NCBI GenBank assembly: GCA_031400005.1
Contig: JANNPJ010000293.1
Location: 1-9,322, forward strand
Length of the DNA: 9,322 nt
Source: JANNPJ01 sp031400005
GTDB lineage: Bacteria > Actinomycetota > Actinomycetes > Actinomycetales > Kineosporiaceae
Direction of reading: 5' to 3'
A program made the position numbers and the translations under genes. A model generated the notes under the pieces. The model ran no database searches, had not been told where the DNA came from, and saw only the letters and a program-made list of their open reading frames with translations. Positions 1-6,793 of the stretch are shown in pieces. The first letter of the stretch is position 1, and each line of letters opens with the position of its first letter.

Positions 1-49
1 GTTGGCAGCCAGCAACGATTGCCCGCTTTGACCACGAAAGGGGTTGCTG

Positions 50-124
50 GTTGCTGTGCCCCTCAAAACCGGCGATCGAGGTAAGAATCTGCCCTGATCA
101 CCGGTTCTTGAGGGGCACAGCAGC
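50..124. repeat. Long inverted repeat (about 20-bp arms, 28-nt loop)
   Basis: The left arm (53-72, starting GCTGTGCCCC) and right arm (101-121, ending GGGGCACAGC) are reverse complements except for one extra base in the right arm. Pairing extends outward to 50 and 124 if one G-U pair is allowed. The loop is 73-100. No T-tract follows either arm, so a classical intrinsic terminator is not obvious. It could be a terminator of a gene left of the window, a structured RNA, or a small palindromic repeat element. Confidence 0.75.
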
Positions 125-183
125 GATTCTCGACGTCTCCCTTTGAGTCCACACTGGTGCCGTCCGGTCTTGGACTCTCGGGA

Positions 184-266
184 TTAACCAGCAGGGTCGC
201 TAGGGGGTCATCATGCGCGACGACGTCGAGGACACAGGCACGCCAGCCAATTAGCCAGCAGGGTCG
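184..266 (+). repeat. Pair of 16-nt direct repeats
   Basis: TTAACCAGCAGGGTCG (184-199) recurs as TTAGCCAGCAGGGTCG (251-266) with a single mismatch, 67 bp apart. The second copy also forms a small hairpin with the following GTTGCTGG (267-274). Function unknown. Confidence 0.65.
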
Positions 267-376
267 GTTGCTGGGCCCAAACTGGCACCCACTTCGCGAC
301 TGGTTGCGCCTGAAGTGGTGCACAGGACATCACGCGCATTGCGAGCGCCTGGCTCCGTCAGCGGTCAGATCAGTCG

Positions 377-388
377 GAACGATCGTTC
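377..388. promoter_or_regulatory. Perfect 12-bp palindrome, possible operator
   Basis: GAACGATCGTTC is a perfect palindrome in the non-coding region upstream of the azoreductase. A second one, ACCGGCCGGT, lies at 446-455. Such symmetry suits a dimeric regulator such as a TetR or MarR protein. It lies about 200 bp from the chosen start codon, so a link to that gene is only a guess and no regulator gene is adjacent. Confidence 0.35.
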
Positions 389-594
389 GGCCTCATACCC
401 GAATATGGCCGATATCCGACCTGATTCCATAGGCAATCGAGGGCGACCGGCCGGTAATACAACTTGCCGGTAAGCGAAAAGTGTCGCGGATCACGAGTGA
501 ATCACCGCGTTCGATGATGATCTTCGTGTTTCGCTTTCCCCGCGGCGTTGCAGTGGACCTGGCCGCGACGTTGGCCAAACGAGAGGCACCTGCT

Positions 595-1236
595 GTGAGG
601 GTTCTGCATATCGTCGCCACCCCGCGTGAACAGAAGTCCAACACGCTCCGGGTCGCGGACGCTTTTCTGGAAAATTTACGCGAGACCTGCCCGGAGATGA
701 CGCTCGACGTGATCGATCTGTATCACCATGACCTGCCGGCGGTCGCTGGTGTCAATCTCGACGTCAAGTACGGACTGATGATGGGGCAGCCGATCGACAA
801 GAATCATCTAGAGTCGTGGCAGCAGATCGAGCGGCTGATCGAGCATTTCCTGCAGGCCAACGTCTATGTGATTTCTGCACCGATGTGGAATTTCAGCATC
901 CCCTATGCACTCAAATATTACATTGACTGCCTCATTCAGCCTGGCTACGTGTTCCGGTACACCGAGGAAGGCCAACCCATTCCGCTCGTCCTGGGCAAGC
1001 GGATGATTTGTGTCACTTCGCGCGGCGCCGATTATTCGGCCGAGAGCCCGCTTCATGTGTACGACTTCCAGGAGCCCTACCTACGGGCGATCTTCGGTTT
1101 TATCGGGATTACCGACATGCATTTCATCAACGCCCAACCGATGAACTCCGCGCCTGCCCTGCGGGAGACTGCCGTCGCAGACTCGATGACGATCGCCCGG
1201 CAGCTGGCGGCAGACACTGCACTTGATCGCGTCTGA
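595..1236 (+). CDS. azoR: FMN-dependent NADH-azoreductase (AzoR/AcpD-like flavodoxin-fold quinone reductase)
   Basis: This is a cytosolic flavoprotein of 213 residues that transfers two electrons from NAD(P)H through FMN to quinones or azo compounds, usually as protection against quinone and thiol stress. The N-terminus RVLHIVATPRE with SNT at 15-17 matches the phosphate-binding loop of the flavodoxin-like fold. MWNF (97-100) corresponds to the MYNF FMN-contact motif of E. coli AzoR, and SRG (142-144) to its third FMN loop. The length is typical for the family (about 200). I chose the GTG at 595 because GAGAGG lies 8 nt upstream and the conserved fold starts there. The in-frame GTG at 481 would add 38 residues with no family match. 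The gene stands alone and converges on the cstA-ybdD unit. Family is certain; the physiological substrate is unknown. Confidence 0.9.
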   Translation: MRVLHIVATPREQKSNTLRVADAFLENLRETCPEMTLDVIDLYHHDLPAVAGVNLDVKYGLMMGQPIDKNHLESWQQIERLIEHFLQANVYVISAPMWNFSIPYALKYYIDCLIQPGYVFRYTEEGQPIPLVLGKRMICVTSRGADYSAESPLHVYDFQEPYLRAIFGFIGITDMHFINAQPMNSAPALRETAVADSMTIARQLAADTALDRV

Positions 1237-1250
1237 CCAGTGGCTGGCGG

Positions 1251-1419
1251 TCAGGCCGTGGTCAGGGATTCCCGCGCTCGGCGCCGAACCAGCCCCAGGC
1301 TGATCAACGAGAGGATCACGTAGGCCCACCAGGTGCCGATCCCGCAAGCCACCAACCAGCAGGACGGCGAACCACAAGTGCCTGTTCCAGGAACCTGAGC
1401 GGCGTGATCCGGTGCTCAT
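1251..1419 (-). pseudogene. Possible frameshifted small membrane-protein gene
   Basis: From ATG at 1419 the frame reads MSTGSRRSGSWNRHLWFAVL and continues with LLVGG. After one apparent extra base near 1345-1350, the next frame continues CGIGTWWAYVILSLISLGLV followed by RRRARESLTTA and a stop at 1251. Joined, these give a coherent protein of about 55 residues: a basic N-terminal tail, one long or two short hydrophobic segments, then an arginine-rich end, which is what a small inner-membrane protein looks like. It lies 61 bp downstream of ybdD on the same strand. No ribosome binding site is evident and I do not recognise a family. It may be a pseudogene, a sequencing error, or chance hydrophobicity. 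Confidence 0.3.
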
Positions 1420-1480
1420 CGAGTGATCATGCCCGATAGACCGCTGCGAGGTGAGTTGTCGAGTGCAGTGGTGGGTGGCT

Positions 1481-1669
1481 TCAGCAGCACCGGGCCCGGG
1501 GATTGGCCTCCTGTTCCTTCGTCCGTTGGCGTTCGAAATCGCGGCGCGAGGGCACCGGGGCGCCCGGATGCGCTCGGTGCGCGTGAGCGACATATCGGTC
1601 GTAGTCGGCTTCGCCGGACACTTCCCGCAGATACCAGAGAACGTTTTTCACTGCTCGGTTGAGGTTCAA
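1481..1669 (-). CDS. YbdD/YjiX family small protein, partner of CstA
   Basis: This 62-residue cytosolic protein belongs to the YbdD/YjiX family (DUF466, putative selenoprotein family PF04328), almost always encoded directly after a CstA-type transporter. Visible family marks are the central DYDRYVAHAHRAHPG segment (compare DYDNYVEHMRVNHP in E. coli YbdD), a charged region with RRDFERQR, and the terminal ARCC, with the two cysteines encoded TGC TGC just before TGA. The TTG start (1669-1667) overlaps the cstA stop in a TTGA junction, indicating translational coupling. The exact role is unresolved; it is thought to support CstA-dependent uptake. There is no independent promoter space, so it is expressed with cstA. 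Confidence 0.88.
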   Translation of the reverse strand: MNLNRAVKNVLWYLREVSGEADYDRYVAHAHRAHPGAPVPSRRDFERQRTKEQEANPRARCC

Positions 1670-3852
1670 TGCGGTGTTCCCTGCGGCTTGACGAGGTCCC
1701 GACGATCCTCACCGGCATCTCCGAACAGCCCACTCGGTGCGGTGATCAACGACGTGGTGTGCGGCACCTCGGTGGTCGGCAGCGCCGTCGGGGAGCGGAG
1801 TACGCGAATCCAGATCCGGGCCGCGTCCAGAATGATGATCACGACGAGGATCGCGAAGAAGGCGGCCAGGACGCCGTCCACGGTGGAGTTGGTCACGACG
1901 CTTTGCATATCATCCAGATTCTTCGCCGGGGGCAGCACCTTGCCGGCGTCGAGAGCGTCCTGGTACCGAGACCGTTGGGCGAAGAACCCCAGGGTAGGGG
2001 TGTCGGAGAAGACCTTCTGCCAGCTGGCTGTCAACGTCACCGTCGCATCCCAGGCCAGCGGGATGCCCGTCACCCAGGCGTATTTCACCTTGCCATGCTT
2101 GATCAGCAGAGTGGTCGCCACGGTCAGGGCGATGGCGGCGAGCAGTTGGTTGGCGATGCCGAACAAGGGGAACAACTGGTTGATGCCACCGAGCGGGTTG
2201 GTGACGCCGGTGTAGAGGAAGTATCCCCACGCTCCGACAACGGCGGCACTGGTGACCCACAGGCCGGGCTTCCAGCTCACGTCGCGCATCGGCTTGTAGA
2301 CATTGCCGATGGTGTCCTGCAACATGAATCGGCCCACTCGGGTGCCCGCGTCAACCGTGGTGAGGATGAACAACGCCTCGAACATGATCGCGAAGTGGTA
2401 CCAGAAGGCCCGCATTCCCCCGCCGACCAGGTCGGAGAAGATCTGGGACATGCCGACCGCGAGGGTCGGTGCCCCACCGGTACGCGCCACCAGGGTGGGT
2501 TCCTCCACCGCGGCCGCGGCCGCGGTCAGCTGCTCGGGAGTGATCGTGAAGCCGAGGTTGGCCACCGCTTGCGAGGCGGTCTCCACGGTGGGGCCGAGCA
2601 GGCCGGCGGGGGAGTTCATCGCGTAGTACAGGCCAGGGTCGATCACGCACGCGGCGATCAGTGCCATTACGGCGACGAAGGACTCCGTCAGCATCCCGCC
2701 GTAGCCGATCAGCCGGACCTGTCCCTCCTTCTGGATCATCTTCGGCGTGGTGCCGGAGGCGATCAGCGCGTGGAAACCGGACAAGGCGCCGCACGCGATT
2801 GTGATGAAGACGAAGGGGAAGAGCGACCCGGCGAAGACCGGGCCGTTTCCGTTTCGGGCGAAGTCGGTGATCGCCTCGGCTTGAAAGACTGGTGCGGTGA
2901 AGATGACCGCCACCGCAAGCAGGACGATCACGCCGACCTTCATGAACGTAGACAAGTAGTCCCGTGGTGCCAGCAGCATCCACACCGGCAGCACCGAGGC
3001 GACGAAACCGTAGATCACCAGGCAGAAGACCAGCGTCTCCGGGCTCAGCGTGAACGCGTCGCTCAAGCCCGATTCCTCGACGTATCCGCCACCGACGATC
3101 GCGAGCAGGAGCAGGGTGACGCCGATGGCGGTGGTCTCGAGCACCCGACCGGGCCGCAGCGTGCGCAGGTAGAAACCCATGAACAGGGCGATCGGAATGG
3201 TCATTCCGACCGAGAAGGTGCCCCACGGGGAGCCGGCCAGGGCATTGACGACGACCAGGGCGAGCACGGCGAGCAGGATGATCATGATGGTGAACACGGC
3301 GATCAGGGCAGCCACGCCACCGAAGACGCCGATCTCGTCGCGGGCCATCTGGCCGAGGCTCTTGCCATCGCGACGCATCGAGAAGAAGAGCACGACCATG
3401 TCCTGCACGGCACCGGCGAAGATCACCCCGACGATGATCCAGATGGTTCCCGGCAGGTAGCCCATCTGGGCCGCCAGCACCGGTCCAACCAGTGGTCCAG
3501 CGCCGGCGATCGCCGCGAAGTGGTGGCCGAAGAGCACCCGTCGGTCGGTCGGGGTGAAGTCGATGCCGTTGTCCAGCCGTTCGGCCGGCGTCGCCCGGGT
3601 ATCATCCACCTCCAGCACGCGTTTCGCGATGAACCGGGCGTAGAACCGGTAGCCGATCGCGTAGGAACCCACTGCGGCAGCGACCAGCCAGATCGCCGAG
3701 ACCTCTTCGCCGCGAGACAGCGCGAGAACTGCCCAGGCGCAGGCCGCGATCAGCGAGACCGCCGTCCAAATGGCTATCTCCTTGGGGTTCCTCGACCTTC
3801 TCGTGCCGGTCGGTGACTTCGGATCTTGAGACGGCTCACTCGAGATGACCAT
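1666..3852 (-). CDS. cstA: Carbon starvation protein A, pyruvate/peptide transporter
   Basis: This polytopic inner-membrane transporter has 728 residues from the chosen start. E. coli relatives CstA and BtsT take up pyruvate by proton symport, and CstA is also linked to peptide use in starvation. The signature FGHHFAAIAGAGPLVGPVLA is at about residues 108-127, followed by many hydrophobic helices (for example IIVGVIFAGAVQDMVVLFF and VFTIMIILLAVLALVVV). The C-terminal CstA 5TM domain contains GGINQLFPLFGIANQLLAAI, and the last helix is AAFFAILVVIIILDAA. The N-terminal 25 residues are hydrophilic. I chose ATG at 3852 because AGGAGGG (3867-3861) lies 8 nt upstream; a GTG nine bases earlier would overlap the end of that site. 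ybdD follows with a 4-nt overlap. No BtsSR-like LytTR regulator is present nearby. Pyruvate is the likeliest substrate but is unproven here. Confidence 0.93.
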   Translation of the reverse strand: MVISSEPSQDPKSPTGTRRSRNPKEIAIWTAVSLIAACAWAVLALSRGEEVSAIWLVAAAVGSYAIGYRFYARFIAKRVLEVDDTRATPAERLDNGIDFTPTDRRVLFGHHFAAIAGAGPLVGPVLAAQMGYLPGTIWIIVGVIFAGAVQDMVVLFFSMRRDGKSLGQMARDEIGVFGGVAALIAVFTIMIILLAVLALVVVNALAGSPWGTFSVGMTIPIALFMGFYLRTLRPGRVLETTAIGVTLLLLAIVGGGYVEESGLSDAFTLSPETLVFCLVIYGFVASVLPVWMLLAPRDYLSTFMKVGVIVLLAVAVIFTAPVFQAEAITDFARNGNGPVFAGSLFPFVFITIACGALSGFHALIASGTTPKMIQKEGQVRLIGYGGMLTESFVAVMALIAACVIDPGLYYAMNSPAGLLGPTVETASQAVANLGFTITPEQLTAAAAAVEEPTLVARTGGAPTLAVGMSQIFSDLVGGGMRAFWYHFAIMFEALFILTTVDAGTRVGRFMLQDTIGNVYKPMRDVSWKPGLWVTSAAVVGAWGYFLYTGVTNPLGGINQLFPLFGIANQLLAAIALTVATTLLIKHGKVKYAWVTGIPLAWDATVTLTASWQKVFSDTPTLGFFAQRSRYQDALDAGKVLPPAKNLDDMQSVVTNSTVDGVLAAFFAILVVIIILDAARIWIRVLRSPTALPTTEVPHTTSLITAPSGLFGDAGEDRRDLVKPQGTPH

Positions 3853-4014
3853 CGTCCACACCCTCCTCGCGTCCGCTTCGGCGACATCGCTGGTCGGCCG
3901 TTTTCTCGGTCGATCGGGCCTACTGCAAAGCGGAGCAGCGGCCCCGGACTCATCCTGTGCGCCTGCGGAGATTTGTCAATGCTTTCGCCTGGTTGTGGTG
4001 ATCAGGTAGGTCCT

Positions 4015-4048
4015 AGAGCGTCCGACAGTCCCTATTGCCGGACGCTCT
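4015..4048. terminator. Perfect 10-bp stem-loop, candidate terminator of the tetR-phyH operon
   Basis: The arms AGAGCGTCCG (4015-4024) and CGGACGCTCT (4039-4048) are exact reverse complements around a 14-nt loop. It begins 3 bp beyond the phyH stop, between phyH and the cstA promoter region. No T-run follows on either strand, so it would be a U-less actinobacterial-type terminator or an RNA-stabilising hairpin. The rest of the 200-bp gap must hold the cstA promoter, which I could not pick out. Confidence 0.6.
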
Positions 4049-4051
4049 TCG

Positions 4052-4936
4052 TTAACGGGCCCCTGAGCGGACGTCGTCGAGCAGGCGTTGGGGATGCATG
4101 CCGTCGACCTGGCCGATGAACGGGGGGTGGATGCTGTAGCCGAGCATCCGGCGGATGTCCTCGGAGACCGCGCGGGCGGTCTGCCGGGTCGTGGAAAGGG
4201 TGAACGCCTCCTGCGGGCGTAGCCAGGGCTCGCAGTACTGCGCGGTCACGGCCAGTCGGTCGTGGCCGGAGCGGTTGGCGCCGCCGCCGTGCCACAGCGT
4301 TCCGAGGAAGAAGACGCAACTGCCCGGCGGCATCACCGCTGTCCGGCGTTCATCGTCCTGGGTGGGTCTGCGGGTGTCGTCCCAGCGGTGACTGCCGGGC
4401 AGGACGACCGTGGCGCCATTCTGTTCGGTGAACTCATCGATCGCCCAGATGGTGGCAGCGCCCAGGGCTGGTCGAGGGCGGGGAACGGGATAGAAGGAAT
4501 CGTCGGGATGCAGAAGCTGGGCATCCTCGCCGGGGGTGATGTTGATGACCTGCAGCATCGAGAGCAGGTAGTTGGGCAGGAATAACCGATCCAGCAGAGC
4601 CAGGACGCGCGGGTGATCCACTGTTCGATCGCAGCTGCGGGTCTTGTTCAGCACGCTGTAGACCCGCTGTGTGCGATGGCCCTCGAAGGGGTTGCGTCCG
4701 GTCCGAGCGAGCAACGGCGTCACCCCGGCGCGGATCTTCGCGCACTCCTGCGGGCTCAAGAGTCCCTCCAGGATGAGGTATCCGTCGCGCTCGAGGATGG
4801 CGAGGTCCGCCTCAACGACGGCCGGGTCGATGACCGAGCCGCTGCTGGCAGTGATTCGGTAGCGGCCAGCCAGGTCGCTGCGCAGGCCCTCGTCGATGGA
4901 GGCGACCGGGTCGGGTCCTGGAGAGGGGATCGGCAT
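4052..4936 (-). CDS. Phytanoyl-CoA dioxygenase (PhyH) family Fe(II)/2-oxoglutarate oxygenase
   Basis: This is a cytosolic non-haem iron oxygenase of 294 residues that would hydroxylate a small organic substrate using O2 and 2-oxoglutarate. Numbering from the upstream ATG at 4951: the domain opens at ERDGYLILEGLLSPQEC (54-70), the iron ligands are H148 and D150 in LLHPDDSFY and H221 in TLWHGGGANRS, and R232 in HDRLAVTAQY is the likely 2-oxoglutarate anchor. VLPGSHRW (183-190) is a typical PhyH turn, so the active site looks complete. I prefer ATG at 4936, with GGAG 9 nt upstream; the ATG at 4951 has AGGA directly against it with no spacer. It follows the TetR gene by 22 bp (7 bp from 4951) in one operon. 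The substrate cannot be read from the sequence; bacterial relatives act on lipids, ectoine, halogenated or secondary metabolites. Confidence 0.88.
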   Translation of the reverse strand: MPIPSPGPDPVASIDEGLRSDLAGRYRITASSGSVIDPAVVEADLAILERDGYLILEGLLSPQECAKIRAGVTPLLARTGRNPFEGHRTQRVYSVLNKTRSCDRTVDHPRVLALLDRLFLPNYLLSMLQVINITPGEDAQLLHPDDSFYPVPRPRPALGAATIWAIDEFTEQNGATVVLPGSHRWDDTRRPTQDDERRTAVMPPGSCVFFLGTLWHGGGANRSGHDRLAVTAQYCEPWLRPQEAFTLSTTRQTARAVSEDIRRMLGYSIHPPFIGQVDGMHPQRLLDDVRSGAR

Positions 4937-4958
4937 GGTGGATAGCTCCATTCCTGGT

Positions 4959-5549
4959 TTACGGTCGCATCCCGACCGCGCCGGCGATGAAAGCCCACAC
5001 CTGGTCGATCACGGCCTCGGCGGGCGGCCGTGGAGTGCGGGTAAGAGCCACGGCGGCCACCGCGTGCAGACCGCCGAGCATGGCGGCGGCGAGCATCTGC
5101 GGGTCACGGTCGGGTGGGATTTCACCATCGCGTTGGGCGTGGGCGATGTTGCGAGAGCCCAGTTCGATCAGTCCCTGCAGCAAGCGGGTGTGCGCGGCGG
5201 CGACTTCACCGTCGCCGGTCAGCCCACCGAGCACCACCGGCGCCAGCTCTTCGGTATAGAGGAAGAGCACCCAGTCCCGGATGCGCTCCTGCTCGCGCTC
5301 GGACCAGGTTGGTGCGTCGTACTCACGAAGTCCGCACGCCTGCCCCAGCGCGTCGTAGAACTGCTCGACCAGCGCAGTAAGCAGACCGCTGCGGGTGCCG
5401 AAGTAGCGGTAGGGCAGGCCCGTGCTCACTCCGGCGCGCCGCGCCACCGCTCCGACCTCCAACTCACCGGTCGCGATCAGTTCATCGCGGGCCGCGAGTA
5501 GCAACTTGTCCCGGGAGGCGATACCCCGCGACGTGGCGGATGGCGTCAT
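4959..5549 (-). CDS. TetR/AcrR family transcriptional regulator (TetR1, upstream of phyH)
   Basis: This one-component DNA-binding repressor has 196 residues, a normal TetR length. The N-terminal helix-turn-helix domain spans about residues 12-60: RDKLLLAARDELIATGELEV, then VGAVARRAGVSTGLPYRYFG, with the typical recognition helix ending in YRYF and RSGLLTALVEQF after it. The remainder is an all-helical ligand-binding and dimerisation domain rich in Ala and Leu. It is the first gene of an operon with the PhyH oxygenase. A palindrome (5563-5578) lies 14-29 bp upstream of its start, so it probably represses itself and phyH until a substrate-related ligand binds. No clear ribosome binding site precedes the ATG, so a very short leader or leaderless mRNA is possible. 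The ligand is unknown. Confidence 0.9.
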   Translation of the reverse strand: MTPSATSRGIASRDKLLLAARDELIATGELEVGAVARRAGVSTGLPYRYFGTRSGLLTALVEQFYDALGQACGLREYDAPTWSEREQERIRDWVLFLYTEELAPVVLGGLTGDGEVAAAHTRLLQGLIELGSRNIAHAQRDGEIPPDRDPQMLAAAMLGGLHAVAAVALTRTPRPPAEAVIDQVWAFIAGAVGMRP

Positions 5550-5562
5550 GTCGTCAAGAGTA

Positions 5563-5578
5563 AGTTGAGTTCAACTCA
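5563..5578. promoter_or_regulatory. Palindromic operator for TetR1
   Basis: TGAGTTCAACTCA (5566-5578) is a perfect 6+1+6 inverted repeat. It overlaps a second one, AGTTGA-GT-TCAACT (5563-5576). It sits directly upstream of the tetR1 start, in the only space available for the tetR-phyH promoter. Size, symmetry and place are those of an autoregulatory TetR operator. That TetR1 is the ligand is inferred. Confidence 0.7.
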
Positions 5579-5589
5579 TTTCCAAGCTC

Positions 5590-5853
5590 TCAGACGGCGC
5601 TCATCGTGTCCACATGCCGGGGGCGCTGGCCGCCGAGGTTGATGCCGAACCCGTCCAGGAGGGTTCGTACCGCCTTGGGGTGAAGGTGGGGTTTGGGGCG
5701 GCTGCCAGCGCTGGCCACCTCGGCCTGGCCGCCGGTGTGGTGGCGTAACAGGGCCTCGGCGATCGGTGAGCGGGCGCTTTTGCCGGTGCACCTGCCTGAC
5801 TTGCCGGGGTTAGACAGATCCGGGAGCAATTCGTTGACATTGCTGCGTGGCAT
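5590..5853 (-). pseudogene. Remnant of a low-molecular-weight tyrosine phosphatase / ArsC-type arsenate reductase
   Basis: The frame ending at 5590 encodes, from about 5790, CTGKSARSPIAEALLRHH, then EVASAGSRPKPHLHPKAV and GINLGGQRPRHVD. This is the N-terminal half of an LMW-PTP/ArsC domain: the C-X5-R catalytic loop CTGKSAR, the AEALLRH helix and the ASAGSRP-xxx-HPxAV strand. It is broken at both ends. The hydrophobic first strand that should precede the catalytic Cys (VLFVC in relatives) is replaced by SNPGKSGR, and the protein stops about 65 residues after the Cys, before the region with the DPF or ITVCD-type motif. A possible ATG at 5853 has no ribosome binding site. Intact relatives are about 130-160 residues. 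The end abuts the tetR1 operator, suggesting a deletion joined the two. A functional short protein is unlikely. Confidence 0.72.
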
Positions 5854-5931
5854 CCGGCGCGCCAGTACTCTGCCCTGTGGCTCGGCCTGCCAAGCCATAC
5901 CAATTGGGAACTTTTGACCGGAGCATGGACG

Positions 5932-6786
5932 ATGCAAACACGGATGAGATGCATGACGGCCGCTGCGGGCCTCGCCCTGGCGGTCGCCGGGTTGGCGGTG
6001 ACCCCCGGCACCGCCGGCGCGGAATCCAACGGGGGCGTTCGAATCATGCCCCTGGGAGACTCGATCACCGACGGGGTGGACATACCGGGCGCGTACCGGA
6101 CCGGCCTGTGGCAGCGACTGACGTCGGCCGGGTATCGGAATGACTTCGTCGGCTCGCAGTTCAACGGCCCGAACAACCTGGGGGACCATGACCACGAAGG
6201 CCATCAGGGCTGGCGCATCGACCAGATCGACGCGAACATCGTCGGCTGGTTGCGCAGCACCACGCCGCACTCGGTGCTGCTGCAGATCGGAACCAACGAC
6301 ATCCTGAAAAACGTCGAACGGACTGCGCCCGGACGGCTCTCCACCTTGATCGACCGCATCACGGAGACTGCGCCGAATACCGAGGTGTTCGTCGCCACGA
6401 TCACCCCGATGGGGTGGGCCGCCGGGGATGCCGACGTGCAGGCGTTCAACAGCAGAATTCCGGCGATCGTCGACAGCAAGGCGAAGGCCGGCAAGCGCGT
6501 GCACCTCGTCGACATGTACAACGCGTTGTCACCGTCCGACCTGCTAGACGACGGCGTCCACCCGAACGCCGGCGGATACGACAAGATGGCCGCGGTTTGG
6601 TATCGCGCGCTGATGTCGGTACCGGGAGCAGCGGGAAACCCGGGCAACGCACCTGCGCCACCCGCGCCGACACCGCCGCCACCGGCGCAGAGCCCCCCGC
6701 CACCGCCGCCCAAGACCGTCAACCCACAGCCGCCGGTCAAGGGCGACCCGCCGTGGATCCGGCACAGCGCGCGGCGCACGCGCTAG
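5932..6786 (+). CDS. Secreted SGNH/GDSL-type esterase/lipase with proline-rich C-terminal tail
   Basis: This 284-residue exported hydrolase acts on ester bonds of lipids, acyl sugars or similar substrates. Residues 1-30 form a Sec signal peptide: basic start with two Arg, hydrophobic AAAGLALAVAGLAV, and a likely cut after AGA before ESNGG. Block I is MPLGDSITDG with nucleophile Ser44, block III is GTNDIL with Asn122, and block V is DGVHPNAGG with Asp207 and His210, so the catalytic set is complete. From about 231 the fold ends and a disordered tail begins, very rich in Pro (PPPP and PPPPPP runs) and closing with a basic RHSARRTR. Such tails occur in secreted actinobacterial proteins and may span the cell wall. 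I chose ATG at 5932 because GGAG lies 8 nt upstream; a TTG at 5914 is possible but weaker. The substrate is unknown. Confidence 0.9.
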   Translation: MQTRMRCMTAAAGLALAVAGLAVTPGTAGAESNGGVRIMPLGDSITDGVDIPGAYRTGLWQRLTSAGYRNDFVGSQFNGPNNLGDHDHEGHQGWRIDQIDANIVGWLRSTTPHSVLLQIGTNDILKNVERTAPGRLSTLIDRITETAPNTEVFVATITPMGWAAGDADVQAFNSRIPAIVDSKAKAGKRVHLVDMYNALSPSDLLDDGVHPNAGGYDKMAAVWYRALMSVPGAAGNPGNAPAPPAPTPPPPAQSPPPPPPKTVNPQPPVKGDPPWIRHSARRTR

Positions 6787-6793
6787 CCAGCAG

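Larger units (their letters stand above)
1..594. other. Non-coding, repeat-rich region upstream of the azoreductase gene
   Basis: No convincing gene is visible on either strand: the open frames here have no recognisable domain and no good ribosome binding site. The stretch holds a long inverted repeat (50-124), a 7-bp hairpin with arms GAGTCCA (145-151) and TGGACTC (171-177), a 16-nt direct repeat (184-199 and 251-266), recurring CCAGCAAC/GTTGCTGG words (9-16, 43-50, 267-274), and two palindromes nearer the azoreductase (377-388, 446-455). The density of hairpins and short repeats would fit a decayed mobile element or a non-coding RNA/terminator region, but no transposase remnant can be named. 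Confidence 0.6.

Noticed and set aside
157..432. Open frames in the first 450 bp as a gene or transposase fragment
   Set aside because: No motif, ribosome site or family resemblance; composition is like random GC-rich frames, and the region is full of inverted repeats.
481..594. N-terminal extension of the azoreductase from the GTG at 481
   Set aside because: The 38 extra residues have no family match, and a good GAGAGG site with correct spacing supports GTG 595.
1669..3816. Very long open frame on the plus strand opposite cstA (over 700 codons)
   Set aside because: It is an antisense shadow of cstA in GC-rich DNA: Gly, Asp, His and Arg rich, with no recognisable domain, while the opposite strand is a clear transporter.
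5834..5880. TTGACA at about 5834 with TACTCT downstream as a promoter for the GDSL gene
   Set aside because: The spacing between the two elements is about 26 nt, too long for a standard sigma-70-type promoter.
5854..6504. Minus-strand frame opposite the GDSL gene that continues upstream of the ArsC-like fragment
   Set aside because: Only the part below about 5853 resembles a known family. The rest is the antisense of the signal peptide and catalytic domain of a convincing esterase gene.
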